Source of the DNA: Allium sativum
Lineage: Eukaryota; Streptophyta; Magnoliopsida; Asparagales; Amaryllidaceae
NCBI GenBank assembly: GCA_030737875.1
Contig: CM060912.1
Span: 879,369,199 to 879,433,198 of the forward strand
Length of the DNA stretch: 64,000 nt
Direction of reading: 5' to 3'
Numbering within the stretch: the stretch's first letter is position 1; every line of letters begins with the position of its first letter. A program made the position numbers and the translations under genes. Under the pieces are notes generated by a model, which ran no database searches, was not told where the DNA came from, and worked only from the letters and a program-made list of their open reading frames with translations. Below are positions 10,672-23,010 of the stretch, piece after piece.

Positions 10672-12054
10672 TGTGACACCCCACGTCCGTTAATGTCACT
10701 CGTTAAGAGAATGCATTAAGTTTCGTGAAGCGTTATAGGTAAACAGAAATAGAAATATTACAAGACAGATATAGATTGGCATTGGAATTTAAAATTTTAT
10801 TAGGCAGAAAACATCGTGGTTCAAAACATAGCTACATCATAAGTCTAGAATACATCAAACCTAGTACATTAACTTAAAAGTTCTAACTTGTACTTAAATC
10901 ATCAGAGTACAAAAACATGAAAAGTGCATAATCCCCAAAAACATAGCCATAGTAGAAATGGTACGAAATCAAGCAGTACATCTAAGCAGCTCCAAGTAGA
11001 ATGAAAGCAGGATCCTGATCAAGCTTGAGTATTCCCATCCTGAGAACCTTGGGGGGAGGGAAACGGAAGAGAGAAGAGGAAACAAAATGGGTTAGACATA
11101 AAGTCTGGTGAGTCTAGTTACTTTTAGCATATAAATAAGTACAAGAATCATGACAGGCATATAAGCTGGATAAGAGGATAATAGCATATAAGCCAGGTAT
11201 GACAAGTTAAACAGGATACACTGAACAAAACACATATATATAGTGCTTCTCTAATACTTTTTCTTTCTCTGCACCAATACTAGTATCACTAGAACAAGAT
11301 GATCCCCAATCAGTACAAGATGGTAGACTTAGGCGTACTTCTAGTGAGAGGTTTAACCCCATACAATTGACAGGTAGCCCAACTGAACATACCGGAGTAG
11401 CCCCTAAGGATAATAACGGACTCCTAAACATACTGGAGTCTAGACGTACCCTAATTACTACCCCAATCGATTGACTCCCTACTCCGTAGATACCATGTGC
11501 TAGCCGCACAGTAGGACGTATCACTTCCTAAAGTGGTAGCCCTTTATTTTCAAGATGTGCATAACCATATCTATAGGTGTCATGGCATCTTAGCCTTCCT
11601 TGTCTGGACCCATGCACGCACATGACCCCATCGGAATGCGCCGCCCACACCGTCCCCTCTTTTGGATCTCTTAAAATTAGCCCAATAAGCGTGCCCCGAC
11701 TCCGACATAGTTCAGAGTACTCGTTTGATACCTATATATGAATGGGTCTGACACACAAGATGATACAAACTTCCCCCTATGCTTGCATCCTCACTGGACA
11801 CTACTAGGATTTCCACAGGTTATGCCATACCAGTGTAAAAAGATTGCATAACCCCACAGTTAAGTTTGTAGGCATATATATAAATATTACCCACCACCCC
11901 AAGATATACTTAACCCTCCCACTGTTTCTAGCAAGTTTACTTAACCCCTACTCAAGTTAACATGTTCATGTAATCCCTATGGATTCAAACAGGTTAAGTA
12001 TTCAAGTTCATTACCATTTATTCATTTATGGTTATGATGCGCTATACCACCCAC

Positions 12055-12265
12055 ATTAAGCCTACAACTTGTGGATGTTGGATATGTCGGGCGGGTCCGG
12101 GAAGACTACTTCTACAAGTTGGACTTAACCTCGTGTCTTAGCCCGTTACGTGTTTATGCACTTAGACCCCTCACATTAGATTCACCATTTTTGGTTGCTA
12201 GATATGCCGGTCGCGTACGGGCATACTTCTACCACAAGTGTAATCTAACCTCGTGTCTAAGCGCG
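12055..12265 (-). repeat. Tandem foldbacks in E 3' LTR
   Basis: Same pair of units as in A and F, on the minus strand, with loop block GGACCCGCCCG. In this family the arms read TTAGATT / AATCTAA where A has TTAGACY / RGTCTAA. Confidence 0.7.
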
Positions 12266-13091
12266 GTGACAGTTTCTAATTACTGTAAATCTAGGCATTT
12301 TCACTACTTAACAATTATACCTATCTCATTATAGGTTTTCAAGCCCCTTTTCCAAGTCATATTCATCATGTACCATATGCCCCAAATTAAGATCTAAATC
12401 ACAATTTGATTTATGCCCCAAATCCATATTCATGTATCTAATTCAAGTTATGTCCAAATTTTCCATATACAAGTTATGCCCTAATTTTAACGTTTTCCCC
12501 TCGTTCCTAATTTCACGCATTCGTATATTTCAGCGGTATGCCTAGGCTCGAAGGTAGCCTGGCTATAAAAATAAAAAGGGAAAAGAAGAAGGGAAGAGAA
12601 CATAAATAAACATAGTAACAAGATTGACATATGATGGCAGAAATAGGCATAGCAACTAATAAACATATAGTGATAGAATTTGGGCATAATGACAAGATAG
12701 GCATATAAAAACAGATCTGATGAACATGTGATAATAGAATTGATTCTAACATAATAGCGACATCATAAACAGACAATATGAGATCTAAACAGTGAATTAG
12801 ATCTACAAATAATGGCAGATCTGGCATGATAAATAGGCATAGGCTTAGATCCAATTCATAGTCATGTCAAAGTAACTTAGATGCACGGGTTATAGCAGAT
12901 CTGATATGATTCAATCAGTCACAGGCTTAGATCCAATTTATAAACATGTCAAAAATAATTTTTAAGTGTTTATATCTAAAAATAATGTAGACTCACAGAG
13001 TATGGATCTAAGAAAATTGAGAAAGCGTGTTGATGTTGAATCGGCGGTCTTCGAATATGTATGAATCATCGTTGCTGAAGAAAAGGCTAAT

Positions 13092-13127
13092 TTAATATGA
13101 GTTGGAGCAGCATCTCACCATCGCCAT
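13092..13127 (-). CDS. Short uORF in the leader of E 3' LTR
   Basis: ATG GCG ATG GTG ... TAA, 11 codons (MAMVRCCSNSY), about 35 bp after the TATA box at 13163-13170 (minus strand). The copy in the other LTR (21162-21127) keeps its length with substitutions only. Confidence 0.35.
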   Translation of the reverse strand: MAMVRCCSNSY

Positions 13128-13162
13128 TGGTTTAAATCAATAAAACAATGTATATAGGGGCT

Positions 13163-13170
13163 TATTTATA
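13163..13170 (-). promoter_or_regulatory. TATA box of E 3' LTR
   Basis: TATAAATA on the minus strand, downstream of the GTCGAC cluster, matching the one at 21198-21205. Confidence 0.6.
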
Positions 13171-13590
13171 GCCATCAGCCAACGAATCTTTCACAGAAAT
13201 CAGTCCACGTTCGAAAGCAGGGATCTGCCCAAATCCGTATGGGGGTGGACCCCCCTTAGTGTGTCGACCCAGGGGGGCGACCCAGGGGGGCGACCCATGG
13301 GTCGACACCCATTTGCGGGAATTTTCTCGCTCCCTCCTACTGCTTCGTTTTGAAATATTTTGAATTTTTGGGAAGGTTTATTTATATTTATAATTAGCTT
13401 ATATATGCGTAAACTTCAAACCTTAATATCTTCTTCATAAGGTGTTCGTTTTATGCAAACTCTGAGTCTATCTTAAGCAAAATTCTGAGACGAACGCAAT
13501 GACATAGTCCATTTTACATAATTTTGAATATCTAAATAAGTATTCTTTAGTTTATCATCTTAATGTGTTATAAAATTACGGGGTGTTACA

Positions 13591-14179
13591 TTCTCCCCTA
13601 CTTAAAGGGTTTCATCCCCGAAATCTCCAAGTTAAGAAGAATGTATATACTAACATCATCATCCACCTACTCATCCACCAATCACAGGCATCCACTTTCC
13701 TTATAAGTTCTCTAATGCTTGTATGAAAATATGCAACGGTGTGTGTATATGTCCCTATACTAATGCGAAAGATCAGGCGATCTACTGATTCAGTCGACCT
13801 CCTTAATGCATTATATGTTAGTATCATGAATCCAATATGTATGCAAATAATCCTATTATATCATGTAAGTTCTATATGTGTACGCAATTATTCATTCAAA
13901 TGCAACATCCATATGATGATATGCCCACTTTCATCCATTGAAAGAAGAAAAATGCACACACATTCATATGTAGTATGAAAGTGATTGAGCCAATCTAGTG
14001 CTTAATGTGTGTGTATATGCATCCACGAGCAACAACTAGCAAATACTTTCATCCATCAAACATAACATGTCTCAAACACATGTTTACATCCACGGGATTC
14101 CTACCTAAAGGTCGAAGATTCGATGGATAGGGTATACTTAAATGATAGAAACAAGCAAGAATAAAATCCTTGAAAAGGA
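13591..14179 (-). other. PPT, hairpin and spacer of element E
   Basis: Next to the LTR the minus strand is purine-rich (TTTAAGTAGGGGAGAA), preceded by the hairpin GATTTCG GGGA TGAAACC (13607-13627, slightly decayed). The interrupted palindrome shared with A and F lies at 13778-13798. Otherwise non-coding. Confidence 0.75.
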
Positions 14180-15734
14180 AGTTAAGAACATACCCTTAAA
14201 AAGAAAAGGGTACAAAGCACGAATCTTGTCTCAGTCTCCCAAGTTGCATCTTCTAGGTTATCTCCTCACTGAACTTTCATCAACTTGACTTCTCTATTGC
14301 GTAGCTTCTTAACTTCTGATCTAAGAATACGAGTAGGAACTCGTCTAACTGTCACCTCCCGTTCTACTTCTACTTCCTCAAGCATACTCGGCTCAACTAC
14401 TTCTGCAGTATCATCCAAGCACTTCCGTAAATGAGAAATGTGGAAAATATCATGAACGCCGAATAGTCTCTCTGGTAGCTTTACTCTATAGACCATTTGG
14501 CCAATCCTTTCTATTATGGGAAATCACCCTACGAATTTTGGTGCCAATTTCCACACAGATCCAAAGCGAACCACAATCCTCAAAGGTGATACCTTGATGA
14601 AAACCGTGTCTCCCACCTCAAACTCAATGTCAGCCCTTCTCTTATCTGCATAGGACTTCTTCCTATCCTGAGTTGTCTTCATTCGCCGTCTAATAAGATC
14701 AATCTTTTTGGAAGTTTCTCTAACTATATCCAGTCCAAGTACAAGTCTTTTTGTAGATTCCCACCAACAAGTCGGTGATCTACAGGGTCATCTGTTCAAT
14801 GCTTCGAAGGGTGCCATGCCAATGCTAGCTTGATAACTGTTGTTTTAGGTGAACTCTACTAAAGGAAGATCCTCTTCCCAAGTCCCTTCGAAGTCTAGGA
14901 TACACAGCCTTAAAAGATCCTCAAGGACTCTATTCACCCATTTCGTCTGTCCATCTGTCTAAGGGTGATAAGCGGTACTCCAACACAACTGTGTACCTAA
15001 TGCTTCTTGCAAACTCCTCCAAAATTCACTGCTGAAAATGGGGTCACGATCAATTATGATACTAGAAGGTACTCCATGAAGACGGACTATCTCACGAATG
15101 TAAATTGCTGCAACCATGTTGCCGTCTTCTTACTCTGAACTGGAATGAAATGAGCGCTCTTAGTAAGTCTGTCTATTATAACCCAAATACTAGTGTTGAT
15201 TTTCCAAGATCTAGGCAAACCATCAATGAAATCCATAGAGATGCTCTCCCAATTCCACTGTGGGACCTCCAAAGGACGAAGTAAACCATCGAACTTCTTT
15301 TGCTCAGCATTGACCTACTGGAAAATCAAACATTGAGAAACAAACTCCGCCAAATCTTTCTTCATCCCAGCCCAAAAGAAAACCCTCTTTATATCTCTAT
15401 ACATCTTATCACCGCCTAGATGAATAGTCGGCTTAGAATGATGAGCTTCCTCAAGGACTGTCTTCAACAAACTCCCAACTCGGGGAACACAAAGCCTTCC
15501 ATCTCGTCGGAACCACCCTCTATCGTTTATGAAATATCTACTGAGGTGACTAGAAGTCTCCCCTTTACTGAGCCTATCCAAGATGTTTGAAATCGGTGGA
15601 TCCTCTCGCTGTGAAGCTCCTATCTGATACAAAAGAGTAGGTTGCACTTCTAGTGATGCCAATAAACCAGGTATAAACTCGGTGGAGGGTCTAAAATCAA
15701 AAGTCGATATAAACTCCAAGCTTGTCCTCTCCAC
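14180..15734 (-). pseudogene. Integrase and chromodomain-like tail of element E
   Basis: From the right: integrase N-terminal region and zinc-finger remnant (15315-15734; HHSKPTIHLGGDKM, and CLIFQ where CLVCQQ is expected, so one zinc Cys is lost), catalytic-core start SMDFIDGLPRS (15087-15272), then degenerate core with stops near 14950-15080. The tail is FHISHLRKCL, then LRNREVKLMKVQ (14266-14496), stopped where a Trp codon became TGA, with ATWETE still readable beyond. Several frames are needed; not functional. Confidence 0.85.
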
Positions 15735-17204
15735 AAATAGAGGACTTTAGGCCATCCTCTGGCTACTCAGTGCATCTAGCACCACATTACCCTTGCCAGG
15801 GGTACAAGCAATCTCAAAGTCATAGGATGCTAGGAACTCCATCCACCTTTGTTGTCTCAGATTAAGATCCTTCTGCGAGAACAAGTACTTGAGACATTTA
15901 TGATCGGTGTACAATTCGAACTTTTCTCCAAGTAGATAATGGCGCCAAGTCTTAAGCGCAAATACTATGGCAACTAACTCTAAGTAATGGGTAGGGTAGT
16001 TTTTCTCATGAACTCTTAGCTATCTACCTCCATAACGTACTACCCTCCCTTCTTGCATCAGAACCGTACCAAGCCTTGTACCACATGCATCAGCGTATAT
16101 TGTGAACACTTTGTTCCCATCGGGCAAGGTCAAGACTAGGGCTATTGTCAGAGCCCTTTTCAATCATTGGAAAGCTTTGCCATAGTCTACATCCCAAGAA
16201 AACGTCAGATTCTTCTTCGTTAGCCAGGTGAGTGGGGCTGATATCTTTGAGAAGTCCTTAATGAACTTCCTATAATAGCCTACTAACCCCAGAAAATTTC
16301 TCACCACCATTGCATTCTTTGGGATCTGCCAATCTTGAACTGCAACTACCTTTGCGGGATCTACTGCAATCCCATCTTTAGAAACCACATGCCCTAGAAA
16401 TCACACTTCTTTTCTCCAAAAATGGCATTTGGAGAACTTCACATTAAGCTGGTGCGCACAGAGAGTTTTCAAAACCTCCCTTAAATGTATGGCATGTTGT
16501 TCCTCGCTCTTCGAGAAAATCAAGATATCATCAACGAAGACCACAACGAACTTATTTAGAAACTCCCGAAACACCCTACTCATTAGATCAACAAAATAGG
16601 CGGGTGCATTCGTCAAACCAAATGGCATAACGAGCCACTCGAAGAAACCATCTAGAGTTCTAAAAGCGGTCTGGTCTATACTGCCCTTGGCCACACTCAA
16701 CTGATAAAACCCCGTGGCCAAGTCTAACTGAGAGAAAATAGATGCACCAACAAGATGGTCAAACAGATCATCTATCCTCAGAAGTGAGTGCATGTTCTTT
16801 TTAGTGAGTTTATTCAATTCTCTATAATCCAAACATAAGCAAAGCGAACCATCCGCCTTAGTTGCGAATACCACCGGAGCACCCCATTCAGATATGCTTC
16901 GCCTAATAAACCCTTTCTTAAGTAGCTCCCCTACTTGCTTGCTAAGCTCCCTTCTTTCTCTTGGAGCCATGTGGCGCATAGGCAATGCAACTGGCTTTGC
17001 ATCGTCCACCAAATATATACGGAAATCAATCTTGCGCCTCGGAGGTAAGCCCCGAACCTCGTCAAAAACATCAGGATACTCACAGACTACTGGTATATAT
17101 CGCAGATCATCGATAGATGCATCAAGTGACTCTAGGAAACTAAGCATGACAGGCCCTTTAGGGTCACAAGTTAGGGTCACAAGAAATCTCGAGAGTCCTC
17201 CCAT
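15735..17204 (-). pseudogene. Reverse transcriptase-RNase H of element E
   Basis: The RT core is open at 16401-17204: [53 protein letters not shown] and the catalytic FVDDILIF. The RT connection ([13 protein letters not shown] ... [10 protein letters not shown]) is in a separate frame at 16164-16388. RNase H follows, with VYTDHK-like and TPGKGNVV motifs around 15780-15960, interrupted by stops. Catalytic Asp pair is kept, but the frame is not continuous. Confidence 0.88.
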
Positions 17205-17631
17205 GGCAAGTCAAAAGTCTAACGACCCTCCTCTCACAATCCAGAATTGCACCATACATGGCTAGCCAATCCATCCCTAGAATCAAACCATAGCCCATGA
17301 AACCAAGAACATATGCGTCGCACTCAAACTCGATGCCTAACATAGATATTCTCAAACCCCGCTAAATCATAGACAGATGAGCTGTAACCCTAATGGGGTT
17401 TGAGACAACAACGGGATCTAAAACCAGACTAGCACTAAGGTGTGGAGACTCAACCACATAATCAAATATAAAAGAATTGGAAGCCCCCGAATCAAAAAGA
17501 GTTCTAACAGGATGATTGGAAAGAGAAATCAAACCTTCAACGGAAGCTTTCCTACCTCTGTCTGGCGCACTGGCCACGAGTTCCCTCCCGAAGATCCTTC
17601 CCTTTGACCTTGTCCTTGCTTCTTTGGGCAC
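17164..17631 (-). pseudogene. Aspartic protease of element E, frame broken before RT
   Basis: FDSGASNSFIFDYV marks the active site (17362-17631), then YVLGFMGYGLILGMDWL (17164-17355). A 13-bp tandem duplication (two AGGGTCACAAG copies around 17159-17182) shifts the frame at the protease-RT junction. Confidence 0.82.
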
Positions 17632-18524
17632 TTCTCAAAAAAGTGTCCAACCTCTCCACAATTGAAACAAGCATTCTTCTTTCTTTTACAGTCCTTGATC
17701 AAGTGACCCTCACGTCCGCAATTGTGACACTTGCTCTTATCTCTAACCTTGCCGTCCTTTCCGTCCTTCTTTTGTTGTTGTCCTTTCTTGGGCCACACTT
17801 TCTTGTTTTGTGTTTCTTCAAGCTTAGCTTCTTTCTTTTCATCTTTATCTTCCTCATGCATCAATGCCATATCTATGAGCCTTTCAAAAGTTGCTCCCAT
17901 CGGAATATGAGGCATAGCCAACCCATGGAGGGGTTCATTAAATCCTCTAGCAAACCGCAAAGATTTCTTATGTGGGGTATCTACTAGCTCCAACCCAAAC
18001 CTCGCCAGTTGATTAAATTTGTTAACATACTCTTCGACAGTCATGCCTTCTTGCTTGAGTGCCAGAAACCTTTCTATTTGCATACTTTTCTCAGCATGAG
18101 AAAGAAACTTCATTTCAAATCTCTACCAGAAATCATCCCAAGTCTCCACTGGACGCCCTGCTTGCATCACTTCCCACCAGAATGAAGCCTTATCTTTCTG
18201 CAGCCAACCGGTCAACTGAATCTTCCTACGATCGTCAACTTTGAAAATTCTAAACAAATCCTCTGTCTCTTTAAGCCAATTACTTCCCTCTACGAAAGTT
18301 TGGTTCCTCAGAATGGTTCCTCAGAATGGCTTTCAACCGATAGCACAGAAATATTTGTAGATCTTACAGAAATTATCTGCTCACAGAGGAGGAGAATGAG
18401 GAACAGCGGGTGTAGTTGGGGGAGGAACGTCTGATTGACCACCGACAGGCGCTGTGGCCTCTAGACACATACAGAACCATCCTGGTATCGTAACGCCCTC
18501 AGGAATATTAGGTTCCCTAGACAT
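17529..18524 (-). pseudogene. gag of element E
   Basis: Starts at ATG 18524 (minus) with a sequence homologous to F's gag start (EGVTIPGW). A proline-rich linker and capsid-like part follow, then the frame 18113-17529 with LALKQEGMTVEEYVNKFNQL, PMGATFERLIDMALMHEE, a Lys-rich stretch, and two CCHC knuckles (CHNCGREGHLIKDC and CFNCGEVGHFFEKC). The knuckles package genomic RNA. The upstream half is interrupted by stops, and the short duplication AATGGTTCCTCAG near 18302-18325 shifts the frame. Confidence 0.85.
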
Positions 18525-18688
18525 GCTGAAAAGAAAGGAAAAAAGGATTCAAAAAGAGAATCGAATGATATTACATATGGCTTTGAGGAATATGTTTTTC
18601 ATAATAGACTTTTCTGTTGAAAATGCTTTCTTTTAAAACCTTTTTGAGAACAATTTTCAAAATCTTTTATCTGATCTAGTAACCTTCA

Positions 18689-18700
18689 TCTATGATACCA
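18689..18700 (-). other. Degenerate primer-binding site of element E
   Basis: The minus strand reads TGGTATCATAGA; the first eight bases match the tRNA-Met site TGGTATCAGAGC and the rest has mutated. Two bases separate it from the LTR. Confidence 0.7.
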
Positions 18701-20093
18701 AACGTGACACCCCATGTCCGTTAATGTCACTCATTGAGAGAATGCATTAAGTTTTGTGAAGCATTATAGGTAAACAGAAACAGAAATATTACAAGACAGA
18801 TATAAAATGACAATAGAATTTAAAATTTTATTAAGTAGAAAACATCGTGGTTTAAAACATAGTTACATCATAAATCTGGAATACATAAAACCCAGTACAT
18901 CAGCTTAAAACATCTGTCATATACTTAAATCATCAAAGTACAATAAACATGAAAAGAGCATAATCCCCAAAAACATAGCCATAGTAGGAAAGGTACGAAA
19001 TCAAGCAGTACATCTAAGCAGCTCAAAGCAGAATGAAAGCCAAATCCCAATCAAGATTGAGTATTCCCACCTTGAGAACCTTGAGGGGGAGGGAAACGAA
19101 AGAGAAAGAAGAGGAAGCAAAATGGGTCAAACATAAAGTCTGGCGAGTCCAGTTACTTTTAGCATATAAATAAGTAAAAGCATCATGACAGGCATATAAG
19201 TTGGATAAGAGGATAACATTATATAAGGAAGGTATGACAAGGTAAACAGAATAAACTGAACAGAATATATATGTATATCGCTTCTCTAATACTTTTATCT
19301 TTCTCTGCACCAATATTAGTATCATTAGAACAAGATGTTCCCCAATAGATACAAGATGGAAGACTTAGGTATACTTCTAGTGAGAGGATTAATCCCATAT
19401 AATTAACATATGACCCAACTGAACATGCAGGAGTTACCCCTAAGGATTATAACAGGCTCCTAAACATACCAGAATCTAGATGTACCCTAATTACTACCCT
19501 AATCGATCGGCTCCCTACTCCGTAGATACCCTGTGCTGGCCCCACAGTAGGACGTATCACTTCCTAAAGTGGCAACCCTTTATTTTCAGGATGTGCACAA
19601 CCATATCTATAGGTGTCATGGCATCTTAGCCTCCCTTGTCCGGACCCATGAACGCACATGATCCCGTCGTTATGAGCCGCCGATACCGTCCCCTCTTTTG
19701 GATCTCTTACAATCAGCCTAGTAAGTGTGCCCTGACTCTAACCTAGTTTAGAGTACTCGTTTGATACCTACATATGGGTTACCGACTGAAACGGGTCCCA
19801 TACACAAGATGATACAAGCTTCCCTCTACGCTTGCTTACTACTAGGATTTCCATAGGTTATGCCATACCAGTGTAAAAATATTGCATAACCCCACAGGTT
19901 AAGTTTGTGGGCCTATATATAAATATTACCCACTACCCCAAGATATACTTAACCCTCCCACTGTTTCTAGCAAGTTTACTTAACCCCTACTCAAGTTAAC
20001 ATGTTCATGTAATCCCTATGGATTCAAACAGGTTAAGTATTCAAGTTCATTACCATTTATTCATTTATGGTTATGATGCGCTATACCACCCAC

Positions 20094-20310
20094 ATTAAGC
20101 CTACAACTTGTGGATGTTGGATATGTCGGGCGGGTCCGGGAAGACTACTTCTACAAGTCGGACTTAACCTCGTGTCTTACCTCATTATGTGTTTATGCAC
20201 TTAGACCCCTCACATTAGATTCACCACTTGTGGTTGCTAGATATGCCGGTCGGGTCTGGGCAGACTTCTACCACAAGTGTAATCTAACCTCGTGTCTAAG
20301 CACGGTTACA
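20094..20310 (-). repeat. Tandem foldbacks in E 5' LTR
   Basis: Two units on the minus strand. The better one has nested perfect arms CTTAGAC / GTCTAAG, TTAGATT / AATCTAA and CACTTGTGGT / ACCACAAGTG around the GACCCGACCGG loop block. Confidence 0.78.
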
Positions 20311-21126
20311 ATTTCTAATTACTGTAAACCTAGGTATTTTCACTACTTAAAAATTATCCCTATTTCATTATAGGTTATCATGCCCCCTTTTCCAAGTCAT
20401 ATTCACTCATGTACCATATGCCCTAAATTAAGATCTAAATCACAAGTTGATTTATGCACCAAATCCATATTCATGTATTTAATTCAAGTTATGTCCAAAA
20501 TTTCCCAATATAATTTATGCCTCAATTTTAATGTTTCCGCTCGTTCCCAATTTCATGCGTTCACATATTTCAGTGGTATGCCTAGGTTCGAAGGCAGCCT
20601 GGCTATAAAAATAAAAAGGGAAAAGAAGAAGCGAAGAGAACCGAAATAAACATAATAACAAGATTGCCATATGATGGCAGAAATAGGCACAACAACTAAT
20701 AAGCATATAGTGATGGAATTTGGGCATAATGACAAGATAGGCATTTAAGAACAGATCTGATGAACATGTGATAATAGAACTGATTCTAACATAATAGGGA
20801 CATCAAAAACAGACATGATGAGATCTAAACAGTGAATTAGATCTACAAACAATGGCAGATATGAGATGATAAATAGGCATAGGCTTGGATCCAGTCCATA
20901 GTCATGTCAAAGCAACTTAGATACACAGGTTATTGCAGATCTGATACGATTCAGTCAGTCACAGGCTTAGATCCAATTTATAAACATGTCAAAAATAACT
21001 TTTAAGTATTTATATCTAAAAATAACATAGACTCACAGAGAATGGATCTAAGCAAACTGAGGAAAGCGTGTTGAATCAGCGGTCTTCAAATACGTATGAA
21101 TCGTCGTTGCTGAATAAAAGGCTAAT

Positions 21127-21162
21127 TTAATCTAAGTTAGAGCAGCATCTCACCGTCGCCAT
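21127..21162 (-). CDS. Short uORF in the leader of E 5' LTR
   Basis: ATG GCG ACG GTG ... TAA, 11 codons (MATVRCCSNLD). Same length as the 3' LTR copy despite four substitutions, and located just after the TATA box. Confidence 0.35.
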   Translation of the reverse strand: MATVRCCSNLD

Positions 21163-21197
21163 TGATTTAGATGAATAAAACAATGGATATAGGGTCT

Positions 21198-21205
21198 TAT
21201 TTATA
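21198..21205 (-). promoter_or_regulatory. TATA box of E 5' LTR
   Basis: TATAAATA on the minus strand, about 36 bp before the uORF ATG; this LTR would drive transcription of element E. Confidence 0.6.
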
Positions 21206-21614
21206 GTCATCAGCCGACGAATCTTGCACAGAAATCAGTACACGTTCGGAAGTAGGGATCTGCCTAGATCTGTATGGGGGTCGACCCCCCTTAGCGTGTC
21301 GACCCAGGGGTCGACACCCCCTTGATGGGGTCGGCCCATGGGCAGGAATTTTCCCGCTTCCTCCCGCTGCTTCGTTTTGAAATATTTTGAATTTCTAGGA
21401 AGGTTTATTTATATATAATTAGCTTATATATGTGTAAACTTCAAACCTTAATATCTTCTTCATATGGTGTCCGTTTTACGCAAACTTGGAGTCTATCTTA
21501 AGCAGAATTCCGAGACGAACGCAATGGCACAATCCTTTTACTTAATTCTGAATATTTAATTAATTATTCTTTAGTATATCATCTTAACGTGTTATAAAAT
21601 TACGGGGTGTTTCA

Positions 21615-22707
21615 TTTACACAAGTGATAAATAAACTCAAACTAGTAAACTATCTCTACTAAGGATAATAAAACTGTCAAGGCTCCACAGTGCTATACAG
21701 CTAAATTACAATATGGATATAAGTGTAAATATGTAAAATGTCACTTCATGTAAACCCACAAGTGCAAGTCCAGATAATTCTTATGCCTATCATCTAGTTT
21801 GCTCATCAGCATTGTCGATGAGTACCTAAGGTAATAAGAGGAAAACAAAACCTTTGGTCAGACAAAAGTCTGGTGTGAGCGATAACAAATCTTAAAGTAC
21901 TATAAATGCCATAATAATATGTAAGGCATAGAGGGTATGGCGAAACATACTTGCTCTGCCCCTGCATCCACAGAGTTAGCACCTAACAATCGATACATGT
22001 TATACTGTGATAAACATCATATAAAAAGGGTGTGATACATGTCTAAGTACTAATGATGAGAAATAAATAAATATCCATAGCATCCTTCCTCACATTCACT
22101 CACTCAGTGCGTAAAGTATGCGATACTCAATACTTTGGTCACCATATCCATCAGGGCTATGGAAGGTTCAACTGCCTTGGCCTCTGCCTACCTATCAATA
22201 TGAATAAATTCCCTGGTCCATAGCTAATAAACCAACCCAACCTACATGACCCTCACTCTGGCGTCCGGGCCAATCAATCCACATTGCCATAGCTCTGACT
22301 CGTCTATATTCCCTCTCTCTCAAAGGTGTACCAAAATCGTGAATATCGATAACTCCTTTACACACGTTCCCTGTAGTATAATCCATCTCTATATTGTTTA
22401 TAAGAATCCACGCTGAAGTAGATTGACAAGTGGGCTATCTTCGGCAAACTGCACTTCCGTGAGACCTCGTCGATTACCCCCCAAGTCATAACAACCATGT
22501 TTCATCCCATCCTCGTGTAACAGTCATTTTAGTAGATTCCATGTCATCTTTTACGCATCTCATAGGAAAGCAATCCATCATAGCAGCCTTGCTCCCCATC
22601 TTGAAATCATTGTTATCGAATGACACATCACTACATAGAAGCACCACACCCTCGTCTCAAGCCAAAGCTACTCATTGAAGAGCCATTGTATCAAAATCAC
22701 TATTGAA
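21615..22707 (-). repeat. D 3' LTR, piece 2 of 4
   Basis: Resumes D's LTR after element E; aligns with 62046-62303 (GTCAAGKCTCCA, GCATCCACARAGTTAG, then CATATAAA). The part from about 22040 to 22707 has no counterpart in the right LTR within the window. It ends with GAA, the CACTA target duplication. The ORF at 22195-22386 is non-coding by context. Confidence 0.8.
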
Positions 22708-23010
22708 CACTACAACAAAAATACCCTATTACAACGCCCATTTTACAACGGGCATTGGCTGCCCGTTGTAATAGAATGCTATTACAACGGTCATTTTTGT
22801 GACCGTTGTAATAGATGCATGTACAACACCCTTTTTACCACTGCCATAGACTGCCCGTTGTAATAAATGCTATCACAATGTTCATTTTCAGACCCATTGT
22901 AATAGATATCTATTTTACAACGGTCACAAAATGTCTGTTGTAATAGATGTTTATTTTACAACGGTCACAAAATGCCCATTGTAATAGATGCCAATTTTCA
23001 ATGGTCAATA
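22708..23010. repeat. Left terminal and subterminal repeats of CACTA
   Basis: Terminal inverted repeat followed by about six foldback units of 45-50 bp, each built as TTACAACGGNCA ... TGNCCGTTGTAATAG. In characterised En/Spm elements such subterminal motifs bind the element's DNA-binding protein; that role here is inference. Confidence 0.88.

Larger units (their letters stand above)
10672..13590 (-). repeat. 3' LTR of element E (2919 bp)
   Basis: Plus-strand view: TGTGACACCCCACG ... GGGGTGTTACA. It carries, in minus-strand order, U3, the GTCGAC-rich block (13231-13310), TATA box (13163-13170), uORF (13127-13092) and the tandem foldbacks (12055-12265). Confidence 0.92.
10672..21614 (-). mobile_element. 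Element E: full-length minus-strand Ty3/Gypsy, inactive
   Basis: Two LTRs of about 2.9 kb flank a gag-PR-RT-RH-INT-chromodomain interior read on the minus strand. Flanking duplications TTTAT (10667-10671) and TTTAC (21615-21619) differ by one base. Removing E restores D's LTR: the joined flanks match the uninterrupted copy at 62036-62060 (ACAAGTGATAAATAAACTC follows in both). LTRs differ by scattered substitutions, more than F's pair, so E is older than F. Coding frames are broken at many points. Confidence 0.93.
18703..21614 (-). repeat. 5' LTR of element E (2912 bp)
   Basis: Plus-strand view: CGTGACACCCCATG ... GGGGTGTTTCA; the first base and the penultimate motif have mutated relative to the other LTR (TGTGACACC, TGTTACA). 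Tandem foldbacks at 20094-20310, uORF 21162-21127 and the GTCGAC block 21271-21345 are all kept. Confidence 0.92.

Noticed and set aside
12071..12334. 87-residue ORF repeated at 20110-20373
   Set aside because: It is simply the antisense of the tandem foldbacks in E's two LTRs; duplicated because LTRs are duplicated.
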